A DNA stretch of 12,302 nucleotides from AM-2324 sp042091035. Lineage in GTDB: Bacteria > Bacteroidota > Bacteroidia > Chitinophagales > Saprospiraceae. The notes beneath the pieces are model-generated. The model had not been told where the DNA came from, did no database searches, and was given only the letters and a program-made list of their open reading frames with translations. The position numbers were made by a program, and so were the translations under genes. The stretch covers positions 1-12,302 of the forward strand of contig JBELIG010000081.1 in the NCBI GenBank assembly GCA_042091035.1, given 5' to 3'. Below, piece by piece: positions 1 to 8,316 of this stretch (positions are counted from its first letter, which is position 1; each line of letters starts with the position of its first letter).

Positions 1-3000
1 TGTGATTCAATAAGTAAACCAATTCCTTTTGGCTCTACGACTTATTCTTTTGCATTTAATGATCTTGCTGGCTCAGAACTTGGGGAAGATATATTTATTA
101 GTAGCATTGCTTTCAAGATCGAGCATGCCTACGTCACTGACCTGACTTTACGATTAATTAGCCCCTCGGGTGCCAGTGTTTTACTTTTTGAGCAGGTGGG
201 CGGTAATGGTGATGATTTTGGAGATATACAGAACCCTGATCCCTGTAGTAATGCTACGCATTTAGTATCTGTGCAGAATGATGAATATTGCAGTGCATTG
301 TCAATTGAGGACGGAGTGGCACCATTTATCGGTTCCTTCAAGCCGGAGGGTGCCTTAGAAGATTTTTACGATTCTTCTAGTCCCAATGGTGATTGGGTAC
401 TTGAAATAGATGATAATAATCCTAGTGATGACGGAACACTTGTTTATTTTGATATAATGTTTGCTGCAGAATCTTGCAATCGTCCCGTTGTTCAGAGCAT
501 TTCAACCGTCAATACCACAGCTGTAGAATTAGATATAGAAGACAATGAAGACGATTGCTCAGCGCTTATTGTTGAGTGGGGTGGGCCTGGTTTTATTCCT
601 GGTGCGGATGATCAAATAGGGGGAGGTATTAATTTATTACAATTTGATTGTTCAGATGATCTGATTATAAATGGACTTGTTGGTCAGGCGCAGTATGAAG
701 TTTATGTTAGAAGAAAATGTTCGGATAATCAATGGTCTTTAAACAGTTGTGTTGAGGTATTTAGCACAGCATGTGCAGCTTCTCCGATTACCTTTTTAAC
801 TGACTTTAATATCCAAGATGGCTTTTCATATACACCAGCATGTAGTGAAAATTATACCTTACCTGGAGCATGGATGAACTATGATTCAGGAGATCGCATG
901 GATTGGGGGATATTGGCTGGAACTTCAAATATTGGGACTAATTCAACGACGGGTGCTGGTAATTGCCTTTACTTGCACGATAATTGTTTTGGCAAAGATT
1001 CTGTGCTGCTATACTCTCCATGTATAGATATTGTCGCCGCTGATCCGACAGCCTGTCATATGTCTTTCGATGCTTTAATCAAAAGTCCAAATGCATTTGA
1101 TTTTTTTAAACTTCAGATAAGTTTAAATGGAGGCTTTATATACACTGATCTTTGGACTGCCGATCTGGATGAGGGTACGGAGGTTTGGGAGAAAATTTAT
1201 ATTGATCTTAGCAATTTTGATGGAGCTAATGCGCAGTTCCGTTTTTTTGCAAAAAGAGGAAATAAAAGCAGTGGCCGTGCATACTTAGATAATATAGCTT
1301 TTAACGGTTCATTAAATGCAGGAGGTGCTTTATTTACCTATTTCATTGATGATGATTTGGATGGTTTTGGTACTGAAAGATTGGGAATGCCTTCATGCTC
1401 TAATCAAGCGCTTGCAGGGTTTAGTTCAAACGCTGATGATTGTGACGATACAGATTCTAATATAAATCCTGCTGCAGAAGAGCTGGCCTGTAATGGTCTT
1501 GATGATGATTGTAACAGTGCTACCTCAGATCTTGACCTACCAGTTCCATTGGTCCCTGGTGTATTTACAATATGTTCGATGGAAGAGATATCGATTGCTT
1601 TATCCACCATCAACGATTATGATGTTCTTTGGTATAACACAGAAACTGGGGGACAAGCATTCCATGATGAGGTAAGCTATGATTATATTAAATCCAATAT
1701 AGCTTCAAGTGATACTTTAATCGACTATCTTTTTGTAGAATACAGTGCCGGTGATTGTCGTAGTTCGGAGCGCGCTATGATTCAGTTTAATATTCTCCCC
1801 GGACCAGACCTAACTATAGATACGAGTACATTAGATGATGTCTGTTTTGGGGATAGTATAAATCTTCAAAATTTATCCATTCAAGATAATCAAGGTCTAA
1901 GTCAGAGTTTGACATTTTATTCTGATGTTGATCTGAACATAGAGCTAGAAGCGCCATTTCAGGTACCGGTTGCGGGGACTGAGGAAATATGGGTAGAAGG
2001 TTTAGCTACAAACAACTGCAGGGATGTTTTAGCTATCACTTTAGAGTCAAAGGATTATTTAGGGCTTGAAATTAATGGTGATTCTGTGGTTTGTACTGGT
2101 TCTGATTTTACCATTGGATATGAGATAATACCCGAATACAATATCGAATCATTACTTTGGAGCAATGGCTTAAATACTTCTGAACTAAGCGATCAATTTT
2201 CAGGTTTTTCAGATTCACTTTTGTATTGGATTAGAGTGGAGGACGAGTTTGCTTGTATAGATACAGATAGTATCTGGATCATAAGAAATAATTTTATTGA
2301 TTCTCTGCAACTTTCAATGACTGATGTAACGGAGTGTTTTGAAACGGACGACGGTAGTTTACAAGTAACTCCATTTGGTCCCCTACAGTCTTATAAGTTT
2401 ACATTAAGTGAAGTAGGAGGGCAGAAGCTCATCCAAGAAGGGCTTACAGCGACTTTTACAGATTTGGCTAGTGGTTTGTATACCTTGTCTATAGAGAACC
2501 CTCAAGACCCATTCTGTGTGTTTGATTATCCGGAGACTATAATTATAAATGGCGGTGGGGCTACTGTCGATTTAGTATTGGTTGATTCTGTTAAGTGCCA
2601 AGGAGCATCAGACGGTTCCATCGAACTTCAAATTAATGGAGTAAATCCCTCTATAAATTGGTCTAATGGTATAATGGATCAAGCTATATTGTCAAATTTG
2701 AATGCAGGAAATTATAGTGTTACAATCTCTGATGAAAATTGTGATCTTGTTTTAGATAGTATCCAAGTAAATGAACCTGATCCGCTTCAAATAAATGTAC
2801 TGGAAATGGTTGATACTGTTTCTTGCTTTGGAGCCTCAGATGGATTTATCGAAGTATTTACAGTTGGAGGCACCCAGCCTCTAAATTATTTATGGTCTAA
2901 TTTAGAGGAAGCAAGCAAGGTGGAGAACCTAGAAGAAGGTAATTATAGTTTGACTGTTATCGATGGAAATAATTGTGTAGAAGAAGCTTCGTTTTTCATT

Positions 3001-6000
3001 AATTCTCCTGATAAGATATCCATAACCTCGGATCTTACTAATCCCTCTTGTTCGGACTTTGATGATGGCTCTATAGGGATTTTAGCATCCGGTGGATCTG
3101 GTCAATTTCAGTATTTTTGGGACGGAGTTTTAGGTCAAGCCAATCGTTCTGATTTAGCTACTGGTAACTATGGATTAGTAGTGGAGGATGACAAGAATTG
3201 TATGCTTGACACGATTGTGGTCCTTGAGCCATTCAGTCCACTAGATGCTCAAATTATTAATTTGGAGCCAGCCACCTGCCTTGGGCTAGAAAATGGCGAA
3301 GCTCAGCTTGAGGTAAGCGGTGGCCAAGGTGCTTACAGTATATTGTGGGAGGATGGAAACTCCTCTTTGATTCGTTCTGATTTAGAATTGGGTGCCTACA
3401 AAGTTACTATTTCAGATTCTTCTAATTGCTCTGTTGAAGTCCAAGTGGAAGTAGGAATAGAGGAGGAGATTTCGGTGGATTGGACTTTACACCCTGCAAG
3501 CTGTTTATCTAAATCGGATGGGAAGATTGAAATAAATACTGCAAGTGGTCAATCTCCCAACAGCTATTCAATTTTTCAGAATGGAGCTGCCTTAGACTTT
3601 GATGCACTTCCTGGTGGAGAATTATTATTGGTTTACATGGATGGGAGAGCTTGTGTAGATAGCACTTGGATCACGCATGAAGCTATGGATGCATTTGACA
3701 CAAATATTGTATTAGAAGACCCTAATTGTGAGAATGCTCCAACAGGACAAATCAGCTTAGGCATTGATGGAAACTTTGTTCCTTATACTTTTGCATGGGA
3801 AGATTCAAATTCCACTGAAAAGGACAGACCTGAACTACAAGCGGGTACCTACACGGTTACCATAACAGATGGACAAGGTTGTTCAGAGTCCGAGGAAATA
3901 GTTTTGGAGGCTCAATCTGATATACAGATACTTCCTGTTTTTGTTGATTCAATTTCTTGCACAGGCAAGCAAGATGGAGCTGTTTTTGTAGAAGTAATTG
4001 GTGGCGTTGAGCCCTATTCCTTCACTTGGAATAATGGAGAACATAGTAAGAACTTGGAAAACTTAAGTCCTGATATTTATCAATTAACGGTAGTCGATTC
4101 CCTTAACTGTGCTGTTGAATCAGATAGTTTTAATTTGACAGCTGTACAGCAAATGCAAGTAAGTTTAAATTATATTGAGGATAGTTCATTCCCATGTACA
4201 AATAAGCCCCTTGATTCTCTAAAACTAAGTATAAGTGGCGGAAGGGCTCCTTATTCAGCGATGTGGTCTGATGGAAGTACAGACTTGTTTTACTTTAATC
4301 CTAGTCCTGATATTTATGAAGTTAATGTAACAGACAACTATGGATGTTCTGAAAGTTTAGATAATATTATTGTAAAGTCAAATCCAGAATTAATAGAATT
4401 GCAACACGATTTTTTAAATAATTCCACCTATTCTTGCGATGAAGGTTTATTGATAGACACTGTTATGTTTATTTTAATCGAGGGTCAAGTCCCTCTGAAT
4501 TATTCTATTTCTAATGCTCAGGGAGTTTTGATTGATTCAGGAATTACATACGATTCAGTATTTACATTTTCCCACCCAATTTCTGATACCTATGAACTTG
4601 AATTAAATGATTTAAATGGCTGTACATTTAAGGTGGAGGATTTAGTTCTTGAAAAAATTGATATACTCAGTTTAGAGCTTGATGAGATTCAAAGCCAGAG
4701 TTGTGCTTATATCGAAGATGCAAGTATTGAATTTAGCCAGTCTGGTGGTAATGCTCCTTTTGCTTATACCTTGGTTTTTGATGGTGAGGAACAGGTGTTT
4801 TCAAATACCTTGATTGAAGACCTTTCGTTTGGCGATTATGAAATTATTGTTTCAGATGGATTTAATTGTAGCGATACTTTAGTGGCAAGTATTCAGGAAA
4901 CTGTTGCAGTGGAAGCTGAGGTGATTCTATCTGGAGTCAATAATTGTTTTGGGGATAATAATGTTGCGGTTGATACTATTATATTTTCTCAAGGCGACCA
5001 ATTTGATTATGAATTGGATTGGTCAAGCGAGATAATTGGTCTTGCAGCTGGCTCAGATACCTTGTATATTCTTACGGAGGAGGGTTGTGTTTATGAAGAA
5101 TATTTTGAGGTTGATAATCTTTCAGATAGCCCAGTTCAAATAAATGAATCACTTTCTTATAAAGAAGACCCTTCATGTCTTTCTCCTCCAGATGGAAGTA
5201 TCAATCTGACTGTCACAGGAGGAAATAGCCCGTATAATTTCATGTGGGAAATTATTAATGAAGAAGATTCTTATGAACAAATAACGGATACTAGTCTTAA
5301 TCTGGATCAGTTGACGGATGGGTTGTATTCAATTACTATTACCGACGCGAATAATTGTCCCGTTCAACAATCACCATTTTTGGCAATTGAATTAAATGAT
5401 GAGGATGTGTTTCGGGTAGAATCAGATTATGAACAGCTCTGCTTTAATGAATCGAATACCTTGATTGAATTTCAATTAGAGGGAGGATTAATGCCGTATT
5501 CTATTGAATGGGATGGGGGAGTTTTGGAAAACATATATGCCTCAATTTCAATTGTTGACGGCATTATTCCAGAACAGTATGATTTCACTATTACAGATGT
5601 TAATGATTGTGAGATTATAAATACAATAGATCTAATGTTAGGAGATTCAATTATTTTGTCAGAGTACGAGCTTAATGCCGGTACTTTGATTTTGGTTTTT
5701 GAGGATCCTACATCAAGTTTGTCTTATTCCTGGGGCGTCAATGAATTTATTGTAGAAGAATTTGATGTAGGAATTCAATTCACAGAGCCAGACATCTTCC
5801 AGCTCTTAGTAATAGATGAGTTGGACTGTTCGGAGACCTTTGTATTTGATATTAATGCATTAATCAATAAGGTAGAAGCCGCAGCACTTGACCATTCAAT
5901 TAATGTGTTTCCTAATCCTAGTTCGGAAAAATTAAATATAGAATTAGATGCAGTTCCAAACCAAACCTTGGACCTATTGTTGTTTGATAACATGGGTAAA

Positions 6001-6138
6001 TTAGTCGTTAGGGAAGAAATAAATACCCAGCTATTTACTTATGATATACCTGGGTATCTAAAATCTGGAGTGTATAGCCTGATTATCTTGGAAGATGAAA
6101 GGCCTTGGGCTTACAAGCGTTTTATTATATCAAAATAG
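1..6138 (+). CDS. Giant T9SS-secreted adhesin-like protein with SprB repeats (5' partial)
   Basis: Probable cell-surface or secreted adhesin exported by the type IX system. The frame is open from base 1, so the start and signal peptide lie outside; 2045 residues are visible. Modules in order: a proprotein-convertase P-domain (about bases 30-470; LTLRLISPSGA and NGDWVLEIDD motifs); an Fn3-like stretch (480-775); a MAM-like jelly-roll region (785-1310); a MopE-like Asp/Cys-rich metal-binding motif (1345-1530); two or three Ig-like domains (1540-2290), the first with a WYNTETGG motif like CHU_C-associated Ig domains; about 14 SprB-type repeats (2315-5650); and a C-terminal sorting domain beginning SINVFPNPSS and ending in ...RFIISK. 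SprB is the gliding adhesin of Flavobacterium, but this repeat family also occurs in many non-motility surface proteins, so the role in gliding is unproven. No protease or glycosidase catalytic domain is seen in the visible part; one could lie in the missing N-terminus, since P-domains often accompany subtilases. Confidence 0.93.
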   Translation, partial: CDSISKPIPFGSTTYSFAFNDLAGSELGEDIFISSIAFKIEHAYVTDLTLRLISPSGASVLLFEQVGGNGDDFGDIQNPDPCSNATHLVSVQNDEYCSALSIEDGVAPFIGSFKPEGALEDFYDSSSPNGDWVLEIDDNNPSDDGTLVYFDIMFAAESCNRPVVQSISTVNTTAVELDIEDNEDDCSALIVEWGGPGFIPGADDQIGGGINLLQFDCSDDLIINGLVGQAQYEVYVRRKCSDNQWSLNSCVEVFSTACAASPITFLTDFNIQDGFSYTPACSENYTLPGAWMNYDSGDRMDWGILAGTSNIGTNSTTGAGNCLYLHDNCFGKDSVLLYSPCIDIVAADPTACHMSFDALIKSPNAFDFFKLQISLNGGFIYTDLWTADLDEGTEVWEKIYIDLSNFDGANAQFRFFAKRGNKSSGRAYLDNIAFNGSLNAGGALFTYFIDDDLDGFGTERLGMPSCSNQALAGFSSNADDCDDTDSNINPAAEELACNGLDDDCNSATSDLDLPVPLVPGVFTICSMEEISIALSTINDYDVLWYNTETGGQAFHDEVSYDYIKSNIASSDTLIDYLFVEYSAGDCRSSERAMIQFNILPGPDLTIDTSTLDDVCFGDSINLQNLSIQDNQGLSQSLTFYSDVDLNIELEAPFQVPVAGTEEIWVEGLATNNCRDVLAITLESKDYLGLEINGDSVVCTGSDFTIGYEIIPEYNIESLLWSNGLNTSELSDQFSGFSDSLLYWIRVEDEFACIDTDSIWIIRNNFIDSLQLSMTDVTECFETDDGSLQVTPFGPLQSYKFTLSEVGGQKLIQEGLTATFTDLASGLYTLSIENPQDPFCVFDYPETIIINGGGATVDLVLVDSVKCQGASDGSIELQINGVNPSINWSNGIMDQAILSNLNAGNYSVTISDENCDLVLDSIQVNEPDPLQINVLEMVDTVSCFGASDGFIEVFTVGGTQPLNYLWSNLEEASKVENLEEGNYSLTVIDGNNCVEEASFFINSPDKISITSDLTNPSCSDFDDGSIGILASGGSGQFQYFWDGVLGQANRSDLATGNYGLVVEDDKNCMLDTIVVLEPFSPLDAQIINLEPATCLGLENGEAQLEVSGGQGAYSILWEDGNSSLIRSDLELGAYKVTISDSSNCSVEVQVEVGIEEEISVDWTLHPASCLSKSDGKIEINTASGQSPNSYSIFQNGAALDFDALPGGELLLVYMDGRACVDSTWITHEAMDAFDTNIVLEDPNCENAPTGQISLGIDGNFVPYTFAWEDSNSTEKDRPELQAGTYTVTITDGQGCSESEEIVLEAQSDIQILPVFVDSISCTGKQDGAVFVEVIGGVEPYSFTWNNGEHSKNLENLSPDIYQLTVVDSLNCAVESDSFNLTAVQQMQVSLNYIEDSSFPCTNKPLDSLKLSISGGRAPYSAMWSDGSTDLFYFNPSPDIYEVNVTDNYGCSESLDNIIVKSNPELIELQHDFLNNSTYSCDEGLLIDTVMFILIEGQVPLNYSISNAQGVLIDSGITYDSVFTFSHPISDTYELELNDLNGCTFKVEDLVLEKIDILSLELDEIQSQSCAYIEDASIEFSQSGGNAPFAYTLVFDGEEQVFSNTLIEDLSFGDYEIIVSDGFNCSDTLVASIQETVAVEAEVILSGVNNCFGDNNVAVDTIIFSQGDQFDYELDWSSEIIGLAAGSDTLYILTEEGCVYEEYFEVDNLSDSPVQINESLSYKEDPSCLSPPDGSINLTVTGGNSPYNFMWEIINEEDSYEQITDTSLNLDQLTDGLYSITITDANNCPVQQSPFLAIELNDEDVFRVESDYEQLCFNESNTLIEFQLEGGLMPYSIEWDGGVLENIYASISIVDGIIPEQYDFTITDVNDCEIINTIDLMLGDSIILSEYELNAGTLILVFEDPTSSLSYSWGVNEFIVEEFDVGIQFTEPDIFQLLVIDELDCSETFVFDINALINKVEAAALDHSINVFPNPSSEKLNIELDAVPNQTLDLLLFDNMGKLVVREEINTQLFTYDIPGYLKSGVYSLIILEDERPWAYKRFIISK
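1345..1530 (+). other. MopE-like metal-binding motif within the adhesin
   Basis: This segment encodes FIDDDLDGFG, then, after about 20 residues, ADDCDDTDSNINPAAEE, then CNGLDDDCNSATSD. The pattern DxDxDGxG...DCDDxxxxxxPxAxExxCxGxDxDC matches the repeat described as the putative metal-binding motif of the MopE family. The dense aspartates resemble calcium-binding loops. It sits between the MAM-like region and the Ig-like domains, where it could act as a metal-stabilised hinge. That position is seen; the function is inference. Confidence 0.8.
2315..5650 (+). repeat. Array of about 14 SprB-type protein repeats
   Basis: Each unit follows the pattern C-x-G-x-x-D-G-x-I ... GG-x-x-P-Y-x-x-x-W-x-N-G ... 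L-x-x-G-x-Y-x-V-x-V-x-D-x-x-x-C. The first cysteine codon of successive units lies at 2335, 2596, 2824, 3049, 3277, 3502, 3727, 3958, 4195, 4435, 4702, 4945, 5176 and 5440. Units from 2596 to 3958 keep a period of 75-77 residues; later ones stretch to 79-89 residues, with 77 at one step. Units starting at 3502, 4435 and 4945 have lost much of the PYxxxW core but keep the first and last cysteines. The units are diverged at DNA level, so this is an old array of beta-sandwich domains rather than a recent tandem duplication. Confidence 0.85.
5896..6135 (+). other. T9SS type A C-terminal sorting domain of the adhesin
   Basis: The last 80 residues begin SINVFPNPSSEKLNIEL, continue with LLLFDNMGKLV and LKSGVYSLIIL, and end YKRFIISK. 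This is the standard layout of the type A sorting domain: the VFPNPS box, a D/N-x-x-G-K-x-V strand, a GxYxL strand and a basic end. Such domains direct Sec-exported proteins through the T9SS outer-membrane channel and are usually cleaved by the PorU sortase, which can attach the cargo to the cell surface. Confidence 0.95.
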
Positions 6139-6145
6139 AAAAACA

Positions 6146-8119
6146 TTATTCTAGTATCTTGAAGGTTGTTCGTCTATTTGCCTGATGTTGTTCCTCTGTG
6201 CATTTGGAACAAATGCAGTTGACGTAAGGTCTTGATTTACCGTATCCACGTGCTTCGATTCGATTCTCATCAATGCCGGACTCAATCAGGAATTCCACTG
6301 CTGATAGTGCTCTTTTATAAGAGAGGCTTGCATTATAGTCTTCATCACCACGACAGTCGGTGTGAGAGGCTAGTTCAATTGTTATCTTAGGATTGAGCAA
6401 TAAATTTTTAGCCAATACTTTTAGTGTAGGCTCTGCATCACGACGTATATTCGATGCATCGAAGTCATAGTAGATATTGTCTAAGGTAATTTCAATTTCC
6501 TCATATATTTTGTCGAGCACAATTTCTAATTCATAGCTTTGTATAGGGTTGTTTGGATCTTTTCCGAGTCCCTTTGTTGTGAATGAACTAGAGTTCGTTA
6601 AATAGGCTGTTTTACGGCCAATAAATTCATAGTCTGTATCTGCATCAAGTTCTAGACTTAAAAGTCCATCTGCACCAATTTCCATTTGATTACCCATGAA
6701 TGAGATAGTACCTTCAAGGGGTTTTCTACCTAAAACTTTTGAGTTTGGATTGAAGGCTTCTTCATAGACTTTTTCGAGAAGGTAAACATCAAGCTTGATC
6801 TTATAGTCTATAACTTTGACGATATCTGGTGTATCTATTTCTACTGGGATTGTTTTTTCGAATCTAAATATATTGTCTTCAGCACCATTTCTGGAAGAAC
6901 TGAAATAACCTTTAGCACTTACTTTATCTGTAGCCTTAAAAAAAGGATCTGGCACATAGGCGAAATCGTCATAGCCAGAGTTTATAGGTGTTTTTAGGTT
7001 GTATGCCTGTGTCCAAGCTCCTCCGGGAAGTCTATGGACTTTGAATACATCTAGTCCGCCAAGACCTGTATGTCCTTCAGAAGCGAAATAAAGCGTATCA
7101 TTGATCATGTAGGGGAACTGGTCATTTTTAGCAGAATTTATGTTGCGACCCAATTTTTCTGGGTAGGCATATCCCTCTGATCCTTTTACTGAATAGTATA
7201 TGTCGAATTTACCCCAACCGTTTATCATATCGGAGGAAAAAAACAAGGTGTCACCAGTACTGCTTAGTGCAGGGTGCATATAATTAGCCTCCTCTTCAAT
7301 AAACCCGAGTTCTACAGGCTTAGTCCATCCATCTGCAGTCCGTTCAGCAGAGTATAGACTGCAATAATTTTTTTCGAGTCCCTTCACTACAGGGCATCGG
7401 CTGAATATGATCGTATTGCCATCTGATGACAGGGTAGGGTTTGCATCATTGCTTATTTTACCTATATCGGTAAAACTAATTGCTTGACTACTTCCTGTAA
7501 GCTTATTGTATTGATAAATGGCTGAATAAGCATTTCCAGTCCAATTATAGGTGTTTTCAGATTTAGATTTTGAATCTACACTTGAAGGGAAGCGATCAGA
7601 TGTGAACAGGATATTATCCTTGTCTAGGAAACTTATACCATAGTCTGACTGAGCAGAATTGAAATCTGCTTCAAACACTCTAAAACTGATCTTTTCTTTT
7701 TTCCAGGCCTTGGCTATTTCACAAGATGTAATATCTTTCCTGTATTCATAAGGGGATCCTATTTCAAAACCCAATTCCTTGAATGCTCGAATAGCTTCAT
7801 CGTATCGTTCAGCTTGTTTCAGGGTTACTGCTTTTTCTTTCAGGGCTTCTGGTCCATATTGATAGTCATAGGCTTGTCCAAACCATTTTATAGCGGCCTC
7901 TGGCTCTTTTGTGTTCTGCAAACTTTTTCCAATAAGAAAGGCGATCTGACCTTTTCTTACTCGGCTTTTTTCAGCATCGAATTCAGATTCTAGCAATGTA
8001 GCGGCAAGGTCGAACTGATAACGTTCATAGGCCACTTTACCATCACGTATCTTTTGATTGTACGTACAAGCGCTCAAAAAGGAAAGGACGAGTAGTAGGA
8101 AGGGATATTTTATCTTCAT
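6146..8119 (-). CDS. PorE-like OmpA-family lipoprotein (TPR, beta-propeller, CRD-like, OmpA)
   Basis: Probable outer-membrane lipoprotein facing the periplasm and binding peptidoglycan. The ATG at 8119 gives 657 residues starting with a lipoprotein signal (MKIKYPFLLLVLSFLSAC, lipobox LSAC, lipidated Cys18); extending upstream would need a TTG and would bury the signal. Domains: TPR-like helices (about 27-120); PD40/TolB-like propeller blades (about 160-425; NPTLSSDGNTIIFS, HPALSSTGDTLFFSSD, DDFAYVPDPFF); a carboxypeptidase-regulatory-like beta domain (about 440-530); an OmpA C-terminal domain (about 543-657). Asp588 (HTD) and Arg603 (LSYKRA) match the peptidoglycan-contacting Asp and Arg of OmpA, with the same 15-residue spacing. 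This order is that of PorE of Porphyromonas gingivalis, which ties T9SS parts to peptidoglycan. Bacteroidota also carry paralogues of similar layout beside PorP/SprF genes, so orthology is likely but not certain. It is convergent with the adhesin gene and separated from secDF by a terminator, so it probably has its own promoter. Confidence 0.9.
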   Translation of the reverse strand: MKIKYPFLLLVLSFLSACTYNQKIRDGKVAYERYQFDLAATLLESEFDAEKSRVRKGQIAFLIGKSLQNTKEPEAAIKWFGQAYDYQYGPEALKEKAVTLKQAERYDEAIRAFKELGFEIGSPYEYRKDITSCEIAKAWKKEKISFRVFEADFNSAQSDYGISFLDKDNILFTSDRFPSSVDSKSKSENTYNWTGNAYSAIYQYNKLTGSSQAISFTDIGKISNDANPTLSSDGNTIIFSRCPVVKGLEKNYCSLYSAERTADGWTKPVELGFIEEEANYMHPALSSTGDTLFFSSDMINGWGKFDIYYSVKGSEGYAYPEKLGRNINSAKNDQFPYMINDTLYFASEGHTGLGGLDVFKVHRLPGGAWTQAYNLKTPINSGYDDFAYVPDPFFKATDKVSAKGYFSSSRNGAEDNIFRFEKTIPVEIDTPDIVKVIDYKIKLDVYLLEKVYEEAFNPNSKVLGRKPLEGTISFMGNQMEIGADGLLSLELDADTDYEFIGRKTAYLTNSSSFTTKGLGKDPNNPIQSYELEIVLDKIYEEIEITLDNIYYDFDASNIRRDAEPTLKVLAKNLLLNPKITIELASHTDCRGDEDYNASLSYKRALSAVEFLIESGIDENRIEARGYGKSRPYVNCICSKCTEEQHQANRRTTFKILE

Positions 8120-8171
8120 ATGGGTAAGGACATTTTGTATCTTAAAATAACGCAAAAAATGGTATTTCTGT

Positions 8172-8186
8172 TCTTAGTAGCTAAGA
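8172..8186. repeat. Short palindrome upstream of the PorE-like gene
   Basis: TCTTAG and CTAAGA form a perfect 6-bp inverted repeat around a TAG spacer, 53-67 bases upstream of the lipoprotein start codon. It could be a small operator or a leader hairpin. It is short and AT-rich, so chance is possible. No clear TAnnTTTG box was found in this gap. Confidence 0.35.
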
Positions 8187-8258
8187 CTAATATTTTTTTA
8201 ACACTTAAGGTATTACTTTAACTGGCCTTAATTGAATCTTCAATGGCTTATGGATATA

Positions 8259-8294
8259 AAAAAACCCTTTGTCTTATATGACAAAGGGTTTTTT
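8259..8294 (-). terminator. Intrinsic terminator after secDF
   Basis: The arms at 8259-8273 and 8280-8294 are perfectly complementary over 15 bp, with a GACAAAGGG core and a 6-base loop. Read on the minus strand, the hairpin starts 22 bases after the secDF stop codon and ends in a run of seven Ts. The A-tract/T-tract symmetry makes it potentially bidirectional, but no plus-strand gene ends nearby. It separates secDF transcription from the lipoprotein gene downstream. Confidence 0.93.
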
Positions 8295-8316
8295 GTATGT
8301 AACACTAAGTTAATTC

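Noticed and set aside
196..198. GTG as the start of the adhesin gene
   Set aside because: The frame is open to base 1 and the codons before it encode the first half of the P-domain.
129..341. Minus-strand open frame inside the adhesin gene, and similar ones at 1404-1613 and 5775-5993
   Set aside because: They lie opposite a long frame with clear domain motifs, have no recognisable protein features and no upstream signals. They are antisense shadows.
2315..5650. Recent DNA tandem repeat or CRISPR-like array
   Set aside because: The similarity is at protein level only, units are about 230 bases and strongly diverged, and the frame stays open throughout.
8153..8155. TTG as the start of the PorE-like gene
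   Set aside because: It would place 12 residues before a standard lipoprotein signal peptide; the ATG at 8119 fits the signal directly.
8120..8258. Promoter for the PorE-like gene
   Set aside because: No exact TAnnTTTG box on the minus strand was found. The nearest, TACCATTTTTTG, has four extra bases, so a specific site is not called.
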